DNA from: Sphingomonas sp. HITSZ_GF
GTDB lineage: Bacteria; Pseudomonadota; Alphaproteobacteria; Sphingomonadales; Sphingomonadaceae
DNA length: 64,000 nt
Assembly: GCF_029543155.1 (NCBI RefSeq)
Contig: NZ_JARQXA010000005.1
Location: 248,001 to 312,000, forward strand
Reading direction: 5' to 3'
The position numbers were made by a program, and so were the translations under genes. The notes below the pieces were generated by a model. It saw only the letters and a program-made list of their open reading frames with translations. It did no database searches and was not told the DNA's origin. The first letter of the stretch is position 1, and the number at the start of each line of letters is the position of its first letter. Of the stretch, positions 38,299 to 47,372 are shown piece after piece.

Positions 38299-39132
38299 AT
38301 GCGCATCGGAGTCGTCGCACCGGCACGGACAGTCAGCAGGGAGTCGTCGCTGCGGCTCTCCGCCTTCATGGCGCTGACCTATCCGGAGCACGAGATCGTG
38401 TTCCACCCGCAATGCTATCTCGAATGGGGCCATTTCGCCGGCACTGACGAGCAGCGCGCCACCGCCTTCCTCGAATATGCCAATGATTCGGCGTTCGACG
38501 CGATCTGGTTCGCGCGCGGGGGCTATGGATCGAACCGCATCCTCGACATGGTGATGCCCAAGCTCGGCCCGGCCGCACGGCACAAGACCTATATCGGCTT
38601 CTCGGACATGGGCTTCATGCTCGGCGCGCTCTATGCCGCGCGGGTCGGCCGCGTCGCCCACGGCTCGATGTCGTCGGGGCTCGGCCAGAAGGACGAGGGT
38701 ATTTCCGAAGGCTGGGTGCTCGGCTGGCTGATCGACGGCGACAAGCGCGGGCTCGAGCCGGCGCTGGCCGACGGCCGCCCCGCCGCCGCCTTCAACCTGT
38801 CGATCCTCAACGCGCTGATCGGCACCAAATATCTGCCCGACCTGACCGATCATGTCCTCTACATCGAGGAGGTCGACGAGCCGCTCTACCGGATCGACCG
38901 GATGCTGTTCCAGATGGCGCACGCCACCCAGCTCAAGGGCGTGGCGGGCGTACGGCTCGGTGCGGTGAGCGCGGTGAAGGACAATGGCGAGGCCTCGGGC
39001 AACTACAGCTTCGGCGAGACGATCGACGAGATGATCGTCCGCTGGTGCCGCGACATGGGTGTGCCCTATCTCGGCCGAGCGGAGATAGGGCATGTCCGCC
39101 TCAACCGCGTCGTGCCGTTCGGGCTGACATGA
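38299..39132 (+). CDS. LD-carboxypeptidase (S66 family)
   Basis: A 277-residue cytoplasmic serine peptidase that removes the terminal D-Ala from murein tetrapeptides during recycling. Family motifs are RGGYGSNRIL, the nucleophile Ser in IGFSDMG, EEVDEPLYRIDRML with the catalytic Glu, and a late LGRAEIGHV with the His. The ATG is preceded by AAAGGGG. The gene is divergent from mpl, the next enzyme of the pathway, over a 40-bp shared promoter region. Its stop overlaps the start of an oxygenase gene (ATGA). Confidence 0.92.
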   Translation: MRIGVVAPARTVSRESSLRLSAFMALTYPEHEIVFHPQCYLEWGHFAGTDEQRATAFLEYANDSAFDAIWFARGGYGSNRILDMVMPKLGPAARHKTYIGFSDMGFMLGALYAARVGRVAHGSMSSGLGQKDEGISEGWVLGWLIDGDKRGLEPALADGRPAAAFNLSILNALIGTKYLPDLTDHVLYIEEVDEPLYRIDRMLFQMAHATQLKGVAGVRLGAVSAVKDNGEASGNYSFGETIDEMIVRWCRDMGVPYLGRAEIGHVRLNRVVPFGLT

Positions 39133-39944
39133 AGCTCTTCGGCAGGCAGGGCGCCAACAAGCCCGACGCCGCTCCGCCGCCGCCGCCACCGGCTGCGCCT
39201 GCCCCTACCCCTGCCGTCACCGCGGCCCAGCCCGCATCCCAGGCGCCACCGGCCAGCCTGCCGGGCTCGGACAATGCCTGGCTTGCCGAGATCGGCGCCA
39301 CCGTTCGTACTGCACTTGATGCCAACCCTGCGGCGATTCGCATCCAGACGCCGTTGCTCGAAATCTATGCGGTGAAGAACTTCATTCGCCCCGAGGAATG
39401 CATCGAGTTGATCGCGATGATCGATCGCGACGTGAAGCCCTCCCTAAGTCTGCGCAAGGAGGGCACGCCGACGCGCCGGACCAGCGAGACCTGCTTCCTT
39501 TCCGCCGATGTGCCGCTCGTTGCGGAGATCGAGCGCCGGATCGCAACGCTGCTGAACCAGCCGCTCGACCATAGCGAGACCGTGCAAGGCCAGCGCTACA
39601 CGCCGGGGCAGCAGTTCAAGGTGCACAACGACTATTTCGCCGCCGGCCAGTCCTATTCGGACGTGGTCGCGGCAGAAGGCGGGCAGCGCACCTGGACGGC
39701 CATGGCCTATCTCGATCGACCCGAAGGCGGCGGCCAGACCCATTTCCCGAAGATCCCGATCGCAGTGCCGCCAACCCCGGGCGTGCTGCTCGTATGGAAC
39801 AACCTCGATCGCGACGGGCATCCCAACCGCAATTCGCATCACGAGGGGATGATGGTCGAAGGCGGCGTCAAGCACGTCCTCACCAAATGGTTTCGCGAGC
39901 GCCCGTGGCATTCCAGCGCCGCATCCGACGCGCTGCGCCGCTAG
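39129..39944 (+). CDS. 2-oxoglutarate/Fe(II) oxygenase, prolyl-4-hydroxylase-like
   Basis: A 271-residue protein. The N-terminus is a Pro/Ala-rich linker (about residues 14-48), likely disordered. The C-terminal double-stranded beta-helix carries the iron-binding HxD in KVHNDYF, the distal histidine in NSHHEG and the 2-oxoglutarate-binding lysine region VKHVLTKWFRERPW, plus TSETCFL typical of P4H enzymes. It hydroxylates an unknown target, probably a proline. It is translationally coupled to the LD-carboxypeptidase. Confidence 0.88.
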   Translation: MKLFGRQGANKPDAAPPPPPPAAPAPTPAVTAAQPASQAPPASLPGSDNAWLAEIGATVRTALDANPAAIRIQTPLLEIYAVKNFIRPEECIELIAMIDRDVKPSLSLRKEGTPTRRTSETCFLSADVPLVAEIERRIATLLNQPLDHSETVQGQRYTPGQQFKVHNDYFAAGQSYSDVVAAEGGQRTWTAMAYLDRPEGGGQTHFPKIPIAVPPTPGVLLVWNNLDRDGHPNRNSHHEGMMVEGGVKHVLTKWFRERPWHSSAASDALRR

Positions 39945-39960
39945 CGGAAGAACTCACCCC

Positions 39961-39975
39961 CTAACCCGTCATTAA
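39961..39975 (+). promoter_or_regulatory. CtrA-like site upstream of the acetyltransferase gene
   Basis: CTAA-N7-TTAACC matches the CtrA consensus TTAA-N7-TTAAC with one mismatch, 39 bp before the start at 40014. CtrA is the alphaproteobacterial cell-cycle regulator. Short sites like this occur by chance, so confidence is low. Confidence 0.35.
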
Positions 39976-40013
39976 CCATGCCATGCCATCCCCCTATCCG
40001 AGGGAGACTGGCG

Positions 40014-40796
40014 ATGGCGCTGCACCGAATCGAATTCACCCCCGAACTCGTCGCGCATCTGTCGCTGCTCGGTATCCGCGGGATCGCGCCCGGCACCTGG
40101 CGGATAGACAGCGAGAGCGAAATCGAGACGCCGACCAACCTCTCGCACGCCTATGTGTGGGATTCGCCTGTCTCGATCGGCGCCTTCACCTATCTCGGCT
40201 ATGATTCGCAATTCTCCCAGGCGCAGATCGGCCGCTATTGCTCGGTCGCCAAGCTCGTCCAGATCGGGCTCGATCGCCACCCGACCGATTGGCTGACCAG
40301 CTCTGCCCTCGCTTTCGAGGCGTATCGCGCCTTCGAAGATCCGCTGCGCGACGAAGACGCCACCTGGCGGCGCGTGCTGCCCGTCGCCGATCGCGGCGAA
40401 TCCGATCGGCGTACCACGATGATCGGCAACGATGTCTGGATCGGCAGCGGCGCCTTCCTGCGCGACGGCGTGACGATCGGCGACGGCGCGATCATCGGCG
40501 CCAATGCCGTGGTGACGCGCGACGTTCCCGCCTATGCCATTGTCGGCGGATCGCCGGCGCGGATCATCCGCATGCGCTTCCCCGATGCGGTGATCGAGCG
40601 GATGCTCGCCGTGCAATGGTGGCGCTACAACATCCTGAACCTCGACCTTGACCTGACCGACCCAATCCGTGCGCTCGACACACTGGAAACGCATATCGCC
40701 GCGGGGCTCCAGCCCTATGCCCCGCCCAGGCTCAACCTGCTCGATACCGTGCGCCGCTTCCGCAAGGAACAGCGCAGGCTGCTCAAGGCAGCCTGA
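40014..40796 (+). CDS. CatB-related (hexapeptide) O-acetyltransferase
   Basis: A 260-residue left-handed beta-helix acyltransferase of the CatB/Vat group. Hexapeptide repeats are visible (IGAFTYLGYDSQFSQAQIGRYCSVAKLVQIG and later MIGNDVWIGSGAFLRDGVTIGDGAIIGANAVVTRDV), with the catalytic histidine in DRHPTDW and the terminal IVGGSPARIIRMRF. It uses acetyl-CoA or a similar donor on an unknown acceptor, such as a sugar or antibiotic. The N-terminal 60 residues are an additional domain of unclear role. GAGGGAG ribosome site. Monocistronic. Confidence 0.88.
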   Translation: MALHRIEFTPELVAHLSLLGIRGIAPGTWRIDSESEIETPTNLSHAYVWDSPVSIGAFTYLGYDSQFSQAQIGRYCSVAKLVQIGLDRHPTDWLTSSALAFEAYRAFEDPLRDEDATWRRVLPVADRGESDRRTTMIGNDVWIGSGAFLRDGVTIGDGAIIGANAVVTRDVPAYAIVGGSPARIIRMRFPDAVIERMLAVQWWRYNILNLDLDLTDPIRALDTLETHIAAGLQPYAPPRLNLLDTVRRFRKEQRRLLKAA

Positions 40797-40857
40797 TACC
40801 CGATCGGGCGGACATGCCCCATCCCGGCCGCGCCGGGACAGGGCATCTCCCCGCAAC

Positions 40858-41220
40858 CTAGCAGGTGCCGGAGTTGACCGTTACGGTGAGCTTGGCGATC
40901 GCCGAGCCGCCATGGCCGTCGGACACCGAATAATAGATCTCATCGGTGCCATAGGCCGAAGCCGAATAGGCGATCGTGTCGCCATCGACCTCCGCGCCGC
41001 CGTAATTGCCGGTCTGCCACACGATGCCGGTGATGGTCAGCGGATCGCTGTCCGGATCATAGTCGTTCGCCAGAACGTCGATCCAGTCGATCGTCCCGCA
41101 CTGCACCGATTTGGTGTCGTTCACGGCAACCGGATCGGCGTTGGGCAGAAATGCGGGCGCGGGCTGCGCAATTCCCGCCGTCGCCAGATAGATGCTCGAA
41201 AGTACATGTAGCATGGGCAT
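40858..41220 (-). CDS. Secreted Ig-like (cadherin-type, Big_9) domain protein
   Basis: A 120-residue protein with a Sec signal peptide (about residues 1-18, MPMLHVLSSIYLATAGIAQ). The rest is one Ig-like or cadherin-like repeat of the kind found in VCBS/RTX surface proteins: DPVAVNDTKSV, IDVLANDYDPDSDPLTITGI and YYSVSDGHGGSAIAKLTVTV, with calcium-site-like DPDSD. A single isolated copy is unusual; normally such domains are in long adhesins. GGAGG is six bases before the chosen ATG. Divergent from the aldo/keto reductase. Confidence 0.82.
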   Translation of the reverse strand: MPMLHVLSSIYLATAGIAQPAPAFLPNADPVAVNDTKSVQCGTIDWIDVLANDYDPDSDPLTITGIVWQTGNYGGAEVDGDTIAYSASAYGTDEIYYSVSDGHGGSAIAKLTVTVNSGTC

Positions 41221-41294
41221 GCATTTCCTCCGCTTCTGAAGGCGCGGGCATTTCCCCGCCCCATCGGGAAGCTCCCATGCCGAATCCGGGCGCG

Positions 41295-41352
41295 ACAATG
41301 CGGATTCAATCGATCTGTCCGAAAGCGTTGTTTCTATTCGTTTCCGCATTGT
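41295..41352. promoter_or_regulatory. Perfect 10-bp inverted repeat in a divergent promoter region
   Basis: ACAATGCGGA and TCCGCATTGT are perfect inverted arms 38 bp apart, between the Ig-like gene and the aldo/keto reductase. The spacing suggests two half-sites on one face of the helix or a looped RNA. The binding factor is unknown. Confidence 0.4.
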
Positions 41353-41441
41353 TTTCGGCATGTGAGCGGCAGGCCCGTACCCCTTCCGCCCCCCACCCTC
41401 GCTTCCTATCTGCCGACCAGCAAAAGCAAGGAGCGTGCGAC

Positions 41442-42455
41442 ATGGCGATCAAGGACATTCTTCCCGGCAAGCTGGGCTTCGGCGCCGCGCCGCTCGGCAA
41501 CATGTTCCGCGACATTCCCGAGGAGGAAGCCCTCGCCACCGTCGATGCCGCCTGGAACCAGGGCATTCGCTATTTCGACAACGCGCCCTTCTACGGTGCC
41601 GGCCTGGCCGAGATCCGCATGGGCGAGGTGCTGGGAAGCCGCCCGCGCGAAGACTATGTGATCAGCACCAAGGTCGGCCGCGTCATCCTCGACGAGCTGG
41701 AGGATGTCGGCGCGCGCGACCAGGGCGAGAAGGCCGGCGTTTTCGCGCACGGCCGCGCCAACAAGGTGGTCAACGACTATTCGGCCGACGCGACGATGCG
41801 ATCGATCGAGGACAGCCTGAAGCGGCTCAGAACCGACCGGATCGAGATCGTCTTCGTCCATGACCTCGCCCAGGATTTCTACCGCGACGAATGGGTCGAT
41901 CGCTTCGCCGAGGCGCGCAAGGGCGCCTTCCGCACGCTCGACAAGCTGCGCGACGAGGGCGTGATCAAGGCCTGGGGTCTTGGCGTGAACCGGGTCGAGG
42001 CCTGCGAGCTGCTGCTCGATCTTGAAGAGCCCCGCCCCGACGGCTTCCTGCTCGCCGGCCGCTACACGCTGCTCGATCATGAGCGCGCGCTGCAGCGGCT
42101 GATGCCGAAGATCGTCGAGCGCGGCCTCGGCATCGTCGTCGGCGGCCCCTACAGCTCGGGCGTGCTCGTCGGCGGCGCGCATTTCGAATATGCGCCCGCA
42201 CCCCAGGCGATGCTCGACAAGGTCGCCCGCATCAAGGCGATCGCCGATCGCCATGGGGTGAGCATGAAGGCAGCGGGCCTGCAATTCTCGCTGGCCAATC
42301 CGGCGGTCGCGGCGGTGATCCCCGGCGCCAGCAAGCCGAGCCGCATCGCCGAGGACCATGCCGCGCTGAACGAGACGATCCCCGCCGATTTCTGGCGCGA
42401 GCTGCGCGAAGCGGCGCTGGTCTCGCCGGAAGCGCCGCTGCCTATCGACAGCTGA
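41442..42455 (+). CDS. Aldo/keto reductase
   Basis: A 337-residue NAD(P)-dependent TIM-barrel oxidoreductase. The catalytic tetrad is visible: Asp and Tyr in YFDNAPFYGAG, Lys in ISTKVGR and His in FVHDL. The C-terminal PGASKPSRIAED is the cofactor-phosphate region. Overall size and the PFYGAG form resemble the L-fucose dehydrogenase / pyridoxal 4-dehydrogenase group. The substrate is unknown. AAGGAG is seven bases before the ATG. Upstream in-frame extensions lack coding character. Confidence 0.92.
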   Translation: MAIKDILPGKLGFGAAPLGNMFRDIPEEEALATVDAAWNQGIRYFDNAPFYGAGLAEIRMGEVLGSRPREDYVISTKVGRVILDELEDVGARDQGEKAGVFAHGRANKVVNDYSADATMRSIEDSLKRLRTDRIEIVFVHDLAQDFYRDEWVDRFAEARKGAFRTLDKLRDEGVIKAWGLGVNRVEACELLLDLEEPRPDGFLLAGRYTLLDHERALQRLMPKIVERGLGIVVGGPYSSGVLVGGAHFEYAPAPQAMLDKVARIKAIADRHGVSMKAAGLQFSLANPAVAAVIPGASKPSRIAEDHAALNETIPADFWRELREAALVSPEAPLPIDS

Positions 42456-42490
42456 GGTAGAGGAGCGGGCGCTTGGCCCGCCCTCTCGCC

Positions 42491-42587
42491 CGTCATCCCC
42501 GCGCAGGCGGGGATCCATTCTGGCTGAATTGTCGGATAGAACCGTGGCGACAGCGCCAACGGATTCCTGCCTGCGCGGGGGATGACG
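42491..42587. repeat. REPIN-like inverted palindromic repeat
   Basis: GTCATCCCCGCGCAGGCGGGG and the inverse CCTGCGCGGGGGATGAC, about 50 bp apart, between convergent genes (aldo/keto reductase and methyltransferase). Its ATTCTGGCTGA spacer segment also occurs in the element at 2137. Confidence 0.85.
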
Positions 42588-42612
42588 AGGAATATAACCT
42601 GATGGCTGGATG

Positions 42613-44034
42613 CTATCCGGTCACCTTCCGCGCCCAGAGATGGAACATCCCCGCAAACAGATGCGGGTGCGCCGCCTCCACCTGATCCCATAGCCCCAAA
42701 TCGCGCCGATCCGCCTCGCCATGCATCGCCGCGAAGCGCGCCTGCGCCTCGGGCGGCGCATCCAGCGTCAGCAGTTCCAGCCCCGCCCCCGCGAGCATCG
42801 CGCCGATCGCGGGCAGCCGATACCAATGCTCGCGAACATGGAAGCACAGGTCCCGACAGCCGCTCAGCGTGTAGAAATCGTCGCTCTCGCGCAGGCCTGC
42901 CAGGGGCTGCTCCGGCGGCAGCGCCAGCACATATGACCGAAACGACCGGATACCCGCCGCGCTCGCGTCCCAGCCATGCTCCGCAATCGCGCGGTGCGCC
43001 TCGGCCACCCAGGTCCGCGCCCGCTCGCTGTAGAGGGCGATGCGCAACACACCGCCCGGCGCCAGCGCCTCGGCAAGCGCTGCCAGCCCGTCCTCGGGGC
43101 GCTCCATATGGTGGAGCACGCCGGTGCTGCTGATCATTCCGAACCGCCGGTCCAGCTCCGCGATGTCCAGGATGTCGCCGCGCACGAAGCGGACATTCTC
43201 CACCCCCAGCACTCCGGCCATGCGCTGGGCATAGGCAAGACTGGCGGCGCTGAGGTCGAGCGCAGTGATGGCCAGCGACGGGTCTGTCCGCGCCAGGTCG
43301 ATCGGCTCGAACCCGGTGCCGCAGCCGGCGACCAGCACGTCGAGCGGCTCGACCTGTGGCGCACCGAGCTGGGCGAGATGTTGCGCCACCGATACCGGCT
43401 GCGGCGCCGGCGGAGCACGCCAGCGCGGATAGGGATTGGCTTCATACTGATCGCGCACGGCATCGGAAACGCGCCGGCTTTCCCCTTCTTCTTTCCCCGG
43501 CGAAGGCCGGGGAGAAAGAAAAGGCATATCGGCTGCAAGCGCACGCTCCTCATCGAGTTCCGCAGCCGTGTCAGGGGGAACTCCCAGCCCCTCCCCGCCC
43601 CACACATATTCGCTCGCAAAGGCCTGCGCCGCCAATACCGCCCGCAGCCCCTCGGGCAGCACCTGCCCGGCGAGCCACACCAACCGCGCCTCCATCGCCG
43701 GATCGACATTGATGCAGCGCCTGAGGAACGCGTCCAACAGCGGGTCCTCCGCCACCACCGGCTCGGGATATTTGATCAGCAGCATGCGCGCCGCCGTCCG
43801 CGCCAGCCGCTGGGGGTCGACCGAGCCCGCATACAGGCAGGTCACCAGATCGGCCTCGAGCTGCGCCGGCCAGCCAGTGAGCATCGAGCGCGCCAGCAGA
43901 TCGGCATAGGCAGGCGCCGCCGCCTCGGCATCGATCGCGAGCGCGCGGCTCAGCGCCGGCAGCGTCTGGCCGAGCGCACCCCGGCGCGCGGCGTCCTCGG
44001 CGAGCCCCAGCAACTGCGCGAGTTCAGTCAGCAA
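42613..44034 (-). CDS. SAM-dependent methyltransferase with N-terminal helical repeats and an internal palindrome
   Basis: A 473-residue protein. About residues 1-165 are helical (TPR-like, with PALSRALAIDAEAAAPAYADLLAR). The class I methyltransferase domain begins near residue 225, with SAM motif I VLVAGCGTGFEPIDLA, acidic TALDLS, and STGVLHHMERPEDGLAAL. The join (about residues 171-184, SPRPSPGKEEGE) is encoded by a REP-type palindrome, a likely in-frame insertion. The start overlaps the preceding VOC gene by 11 bp. Similar TPR-methyltransferase fusions modify small molecules or proteins; the substrate is unknown. Confidence 0.85.
   Translation of the reverse strand: MLTELAQLLGLAEDAARRGALGQTLPALSRALAIDAEAAAPAYADLLARSMLTGWPAQLEADLVTCLYAGSVDPQRLARTAARMLLIKYPEPVVAEDPLLDAFLRRCINVDPAMEARLVWLAGQVLPEGLRAVLAAQAFASEYVWGGEGLGVPPDTAAELDEERALAADMPFLSPRPSPGKEEGESRRVSDAVRDQYEANPYPRWRAPPAPQPVSVAQHLAQLGAPQVEPLDVLVAGCGTGFEPIDLARTDPSLAITALDLSAASLAYAQRMAGVLGVENVRFVRGDILDIAELDRRFGMISSTGVLHHMERPEDGLAALAEALAPGGVLRIALYSERARTWVAEAHRAIAEHGWDASAAGIRSFRSYVLALPPEQPLAGLRESDDFYTLSGCRDLCFHVREHWYRLPAIGAMLAGAGLELLTLDAPPEAQARFAAMHGEADRRDLGLWDQVEAAHPHLFAGMFHLWARKVTG
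43484..43523. repeat. REP-type palindrome inside the methyltransferase coding sequence
   Basis: CTTTCCCCGGCGAAGGCCGGGGAGAAAG-type palindrome, matching the outer half of the intergenic element at 54364. The reading frame passes through it, encoding a Ser/Pro/Gly/Lys/Glu linker. It is the only such copy I found inside a gene in this window. Confidence 0.8.
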
Positions 44035-44377
44035 TGCGCCCGACCCGCACCAGCGTCCCGTCGGGGTCGCTCACCGCGAACTCGTAGCAGCCCCAGGGCT
44101 TCAGGCTCGGCCCTTCGGGTTCGAGGATCAGCTCGCGCACCCGCTCCGCCACGCCGTCAACATCGTCGGTGTAGAGATAGATGCCAAAGGGATTGTGCCC
44201 CGGCACCAGCCAGCCGAGCACCGCCTTGTTGAGGTGGAGGTGCCAGCCCTTGCCGTCTTCCAGGATCTTGTAGTGGCCGTGATCGCTGGTCAGCCGGAAG
44301 CCGAGCCGCTCGTAAAAGGCCAGGCTCGCATCCAGGTCGTTGCACGGCAGGATCGTGGTCGCGCGCTGGTTGTCCAT
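44024..44377 (-). CDS. VOC family (glyoxalase/bleomycin-resistance-like) protein
   Basis: A 117-residue protein with the paired beta-alpha-beta-beta-beta modules of the vicinal oxygen chelate fold. It opens [23 protein letters not shown] and ends [18 protein letters not shown], the typical metal-site edges. Similar proteins sequester bleomycin-like drugs or act on small metabolites. It is first in a two-gene unit with the methyltransferase (11-bp overlap). Confidence 0.88.
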   Translation of the reverse strand: MDNQRATTILPCNDLDASLAFYERLGFRLTSDHGHYKILEDGKGWHLHLNKAVLGWLVPGHNPFGIYLYTDDVDGVAERVRELILEPEGPSLKPWGCYEFAVSDPDGTLVRVGRIAD

Positions 44378-44425
44378 CTCGGCTCTCTCCCGTTTCGCCT
44401 GCGGCTCTACGCCATGTCGAAACAG

Positions 44426-44556
44426 GCTTCCAATGTAGGATTTTGTCTGTCAGGCCGCTCTACATGGGCACCGCGCGATTTTTTCGAGCGCACCGGAAAA
44501 CGCCCCCGCCGCCAAGCTTCCAAAGTGAAATGATTTGCCCCGACTCCCTTCACTTT
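44426..44556 (+). repeat. Dispersed 131-bp element, copy 1 (upstream of thrS)
   Basis: The left end (GCTTCCAATGTAGGATTTT) matches copy 2 at 52102-52233 in 17 of 19 bases, and the right 35 bp (44522-44556, with inverted ends AAAGTGAA/TTCACTTT) match in 34 of 35. Total lengths are 131 and 132 bp. Both copies lie upstream of their gene in the same relative orientation. This stretch fills most of the gap before thrS. Confidence 0.8.
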
Positions 44557-44652
44557 GGGCCGCGGGACAAGCAATTGCACGAGCGCTTGCCTATATCGCA
44601 CCCGCGAAGGCATAAGCCGCGCTCCGATCAACCCCTCAAGAAAGTCAAACCC

Positions 44653-46653
44653 GTGTCCGAGATGTTCCGCATTACGCTGCCCGACGGTTCCGTCCGCGAG
44701 GTAGCCCCGGGGACTACCCCGGCGGACATCGCCGCCGCGATCGGTCCGGGTCTGGCCAAGGCCGCGCTTGCCGCGCGCGTCGATGGCGAACTGCGCGACA
44801 TCGGCCGCCCGTTCGAGGGTGACGCCCAGTTGGCTCTCGTCACCTCGAAGGACGAGAAGGACGCGCTCGAGCTCGCCCGCCACGATTATGCGCATATCCT
44901 CGCCGAAGCGGTGCAGAACCTCTTCCCCGGCACGCAGATCACCTTCGGCCCCGCGACCGACGACGGCTTCTATTACGACTTCGCCCCCAAGGACCGCCCC
45001 TTCACCGAAGAGGACCTGCCGGCGATCGAGGCGGAGATGCGCAAGATCATCGCCGCCGACGAGCCGCTCGTCCGTGAGGTCTGGTCGCGCCAGCAGCTGA
45101 TCGACCGCTGGACCAAGGCGGGCGAGACTTTCAAGGCCGAATGGGCGCAGGAACTTCCGGAAGGGGAAGAGCTGACCGTCTATCGCGCCGGCAAGGGCGA
45201 AGACGCGTGGCTCGACATGTGCCGCGGCCCGCACCTGGCCTCCACCGGCAAGGTCGATCCCAACGCCTTCAAGCTGACGCGTGTTTCGGGCGCCTATTGG
45301 CGCGGCGACCAGAAGAACGCGATGCTGTCGCGCATCTACGGCACGGGCTGGCTCAACAAGAAGCAGCTCGACGAGCACATGATGCGCCTCGAGGAGGCCG
45401 CCAAGCGCGACCATCGCAGGCTCGGCCAGGAGATGGACCTGTTCCACCTCCAGGCCGAAGCACATGGCAGCGTGTTCTGGCATCCGAACGGCTATGTCAT
45501 CTACCGCGCGCTCGAGGATTATATGCGCCGCGCGGTGAACGGCGCGGGCAGCAAGGAAGTGAAGACGCCGCAGGTGATGGATGCGCGCCAGTGGGAGCAG
45601 TCCGGTCACTGGGGCAAGTACCGCGAGAACATGTTCGTCATCCCCGACGAGACGCCGAACATCGAGGACGAAGGCCCGATGGTGTCGGAAGACGCGCAGT
45701 GGCTGGCGCTCAAGCCGATGAACTGCCCGGCGCACATCCTGATCTTCAAGCAGGGGATCAAGTCGTACCGCGACCTGCCGCTGCGCCTCGTCGAGAACGG
45801 CTGCTGCCACCGCAACGAGCCGCACGGCGCGCTGCACGGGCTGATGCGCGTCCGCCAGTTCACCCAGGACGACGGCCACATCTTCTGCCGTGAAGACCAG
45901 ATCGTCGACGAGGTCCAGGATTTCTGCCGCCTGGCCGACCGGGTCTATAAGGACTTCGGCTTCACCTATTCGATCAAGCTGGCACTGCGCCCCGACAATC
46001 GCTTCGGCACCGAGGAGATGTGGGACCAGGCCGAAACCGAGCTGCGCGACGCGGTGGTCCGTGCCGGCATGGCGACCGAGGAGTATGGCTGGGAAGAGCT
46101 GCCCGGCGAAGGCGCCTTCTATGCGCCCAAGCTGGAATGGCACCTGACCGATGCGATCGGCCGCACCTGGCAGGTCGGCACGATCCAGTCGGATCGCGTG
46201 CTGCCCGAGCGCCTCGATGCGTCCTATGTCGCCGAGGATGGCGAGCGGCATCGCCCGGTGATGCTCCACCGCGCGATCTTCGGCTCGTACGAGCGCTTCA
46301 TCGGCATCCTGATCGAGCATTTCGCCGGTCGCCTGCCGACCTGGCTGGCGCCGACCCAGGCGGTGGTCGCGACGATCGTATCCGATGCCGACGACTATGC
46401 GGCGCAGGTGGCGAAGCGGCTCCAGGCCGCGGGCATCCGCGTCGAGACCGATCTGCGCAACGAGAAGATCAACTACAAGGTGCGCGAGCATTCGGTGGCC
46501 AAGGTCCCCAATCTGCTCGTCGTCGGCAAGCGCGAGGCCGAGGAAGGCACCGTGGCGCTGCGCGTGCTCGGCGATCAGGGCCAGAAGATGCTGAGCCTTG
46601 ACGAAGTCGTCGAGCGGCTGGTGGCCGAGGCGACGCCGCCCGATCTGCGCTGA
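44653..46653 (+). CDS. thrS: Threonine-tRNA ligase
   Basis: A 666-residue class II aminoacyl-tRNA synthetase that charges tRNA-Thr. Domain order: TGS ([21 protein letters not shown]), the HxxxH editing domain ([13 protein letters not shown] ... [14 protein letters not shown]), catalytic core (motif 2 [27 protein letters not shown]; motif 3 [19 protein letters not shown]) and a C-terminal anticodon-binding domain. A GTG gives [12 protein letters not shown]; an ATG three codons later is possible. It is followed by infC as in many bacteria. A dispersed repeat element lies directly upstream. Confidence 0.97.
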   Translation: MSEMFRITLPDGSVREVAPGTTPADIAAAIGPGLAKAALAARVDGELRDIGRPFEGDAQLALVTSKDEKDALELARHDYAHILAEAVQNLFPGTQITFGPATDDGFYYDFAPKDRPFTEEDLPAIEAEMRKIIAADEPLVREVWSRQQLIDRWTKAGETFKAEWAQELPEGEELTVYRAGKGEDAWLDMCRGPHLASTGKVDPNAFKLTRVSGAYWRGDQKNAMLSRIYGTGWLNKKQLDEHMMRLEEAAKRDHRRLGQEMDLFHLQAEAHGSVFWHPNGYVIYRALEDYMRRAVNGAGSKEVKTPQVMDARQWEQSGHWGKYRENMFVIPDETPNIEDEGPMVSEDAQWLALKPMNCPAHILIFKQGIKSYRDLPLRLVENGCCHRNEPHGALHGLMRVRQFTQDDGHIFCREDQIVDEVQDFCRLADRVYKDFGFTYSIKLALRPDNRFGTEEMWDQAETELRDAVVRAGMATEEYGWEELPGEGAFYAPKLEWHLTDAIGRTWQVGTIQSDRVLPERLDASYVAEDGERHRPVMLHRAIFGSYERFIGILIEHFAGRLPTWLAPTQAVVATIVSDADDYAAQVAKRLQAAGIRVETDLRNEKINYKVREHSVAKVPNLLVVGKREAEEGTVALRVLGDQGQKMLSLDEVVERLVAEATPPDLR

Positions 46654-46826
46654 TTCAAATCCGGCGCGGGGTTGCGCAAGCTGCGCCCCGCGCCGATATT
46701 GCAGTAACGCGCAGGCCACACTGCGCGAAATTTCGGCGGAAATGCAGGCATCGGGCTACCGAAGTGCCGCGTCCTGCGTTATTGAGCCGCCCAAACCCTG
46801 AGTCTGCAACAACAGGAGCAAGTCGT

Positions 46827-47372
46827 ATACGTCCGCCCATGAATCGCCGCTCGATGGTGGCACCGCCGATGAACGGTCCGCGGTTTAACGAATTCATTCA
46901 GTCGCCCAAGGTCCGCGTGATCGACCATGAGGGCGAGAATCTCGGCGTGATGTACACGCGCGAGGCGATCGAACAGGCGCAGGAGCATGGCCTCGACCTG
47001 GTCGAAGTGTCCCCCAATGCGGACCCGCCCGTCGCCAAGTTCCTCGATGTCGGCAAGTTCAAGTACGAGGCCCAGAAAAAGGCCAACCTTGCTCGCAAGA
47101 GCCAGAAGACGCAGGAGATCAAGGAGATCAAGATGCGTCCGAACATCGACGATCATGACTATGATACGAAGATGAAGGCCGTCCACAAGTTCATCGGCGA
47201 AGGCGACAAGGTGAAGATCACCCTGCGCTTCCGCGGCCGCGAGCTTTCGCACGGCCAGCTCGGCATGAACCTGCTCAAGCGCGTCCAGGAGGATTGCGCC
47301 GAGGATGCCAAGGTCGAGTCCTATCCGCGCATGGAAGGCCGCCAGATGCTGATGGTGCTGGCGCCCAAGTGA
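46827..47372 (+). CDS. infC: Translation initiation factor IF-3, probable AUA start
   Basis: A protein of about 181 residues binding the 30S subunit and controlling start-codon choice. Family blocks are visible: [65 protein letters not shown] and [16 protein letters not shown]. The only strong ribosome site (AGGAG at 46814) lies eight bases before an ATA at 46827, while the first ATG (46839) is 20 bases away. A rare start codon is the classic IF-3 autoregulation device (AUU in E. coli). If the ATG is used, the protein is four residues shorter. It follows thrS. Confidence 0.93.
   Translation: MRPPMNRRSMVAPPMNGPRFNEFIQSPKVRVIDHEGENLGVMYTREAIEQAQEHGLDLVEVSPNADPPVAKFLDVGKFKYEAQKKANLARKSQKTQEIKEIKMRPNIDDHDYDTKMKAVHKFIGEGDKVKITLRFRGRELSHGQLGMNLLKRVQEDCAEDAKVESYPRMEGRQMLMVLAPK

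Noticed and set aside
44443..44652. N-terminal extension of threonyl-tRNA synthetase by about 70 residues
   Set aside because: The extension is encoded by the dispersed 131-bp element and lacks similarity to the TGS domain start; GTG at 44653 gives the normal N-terminus.
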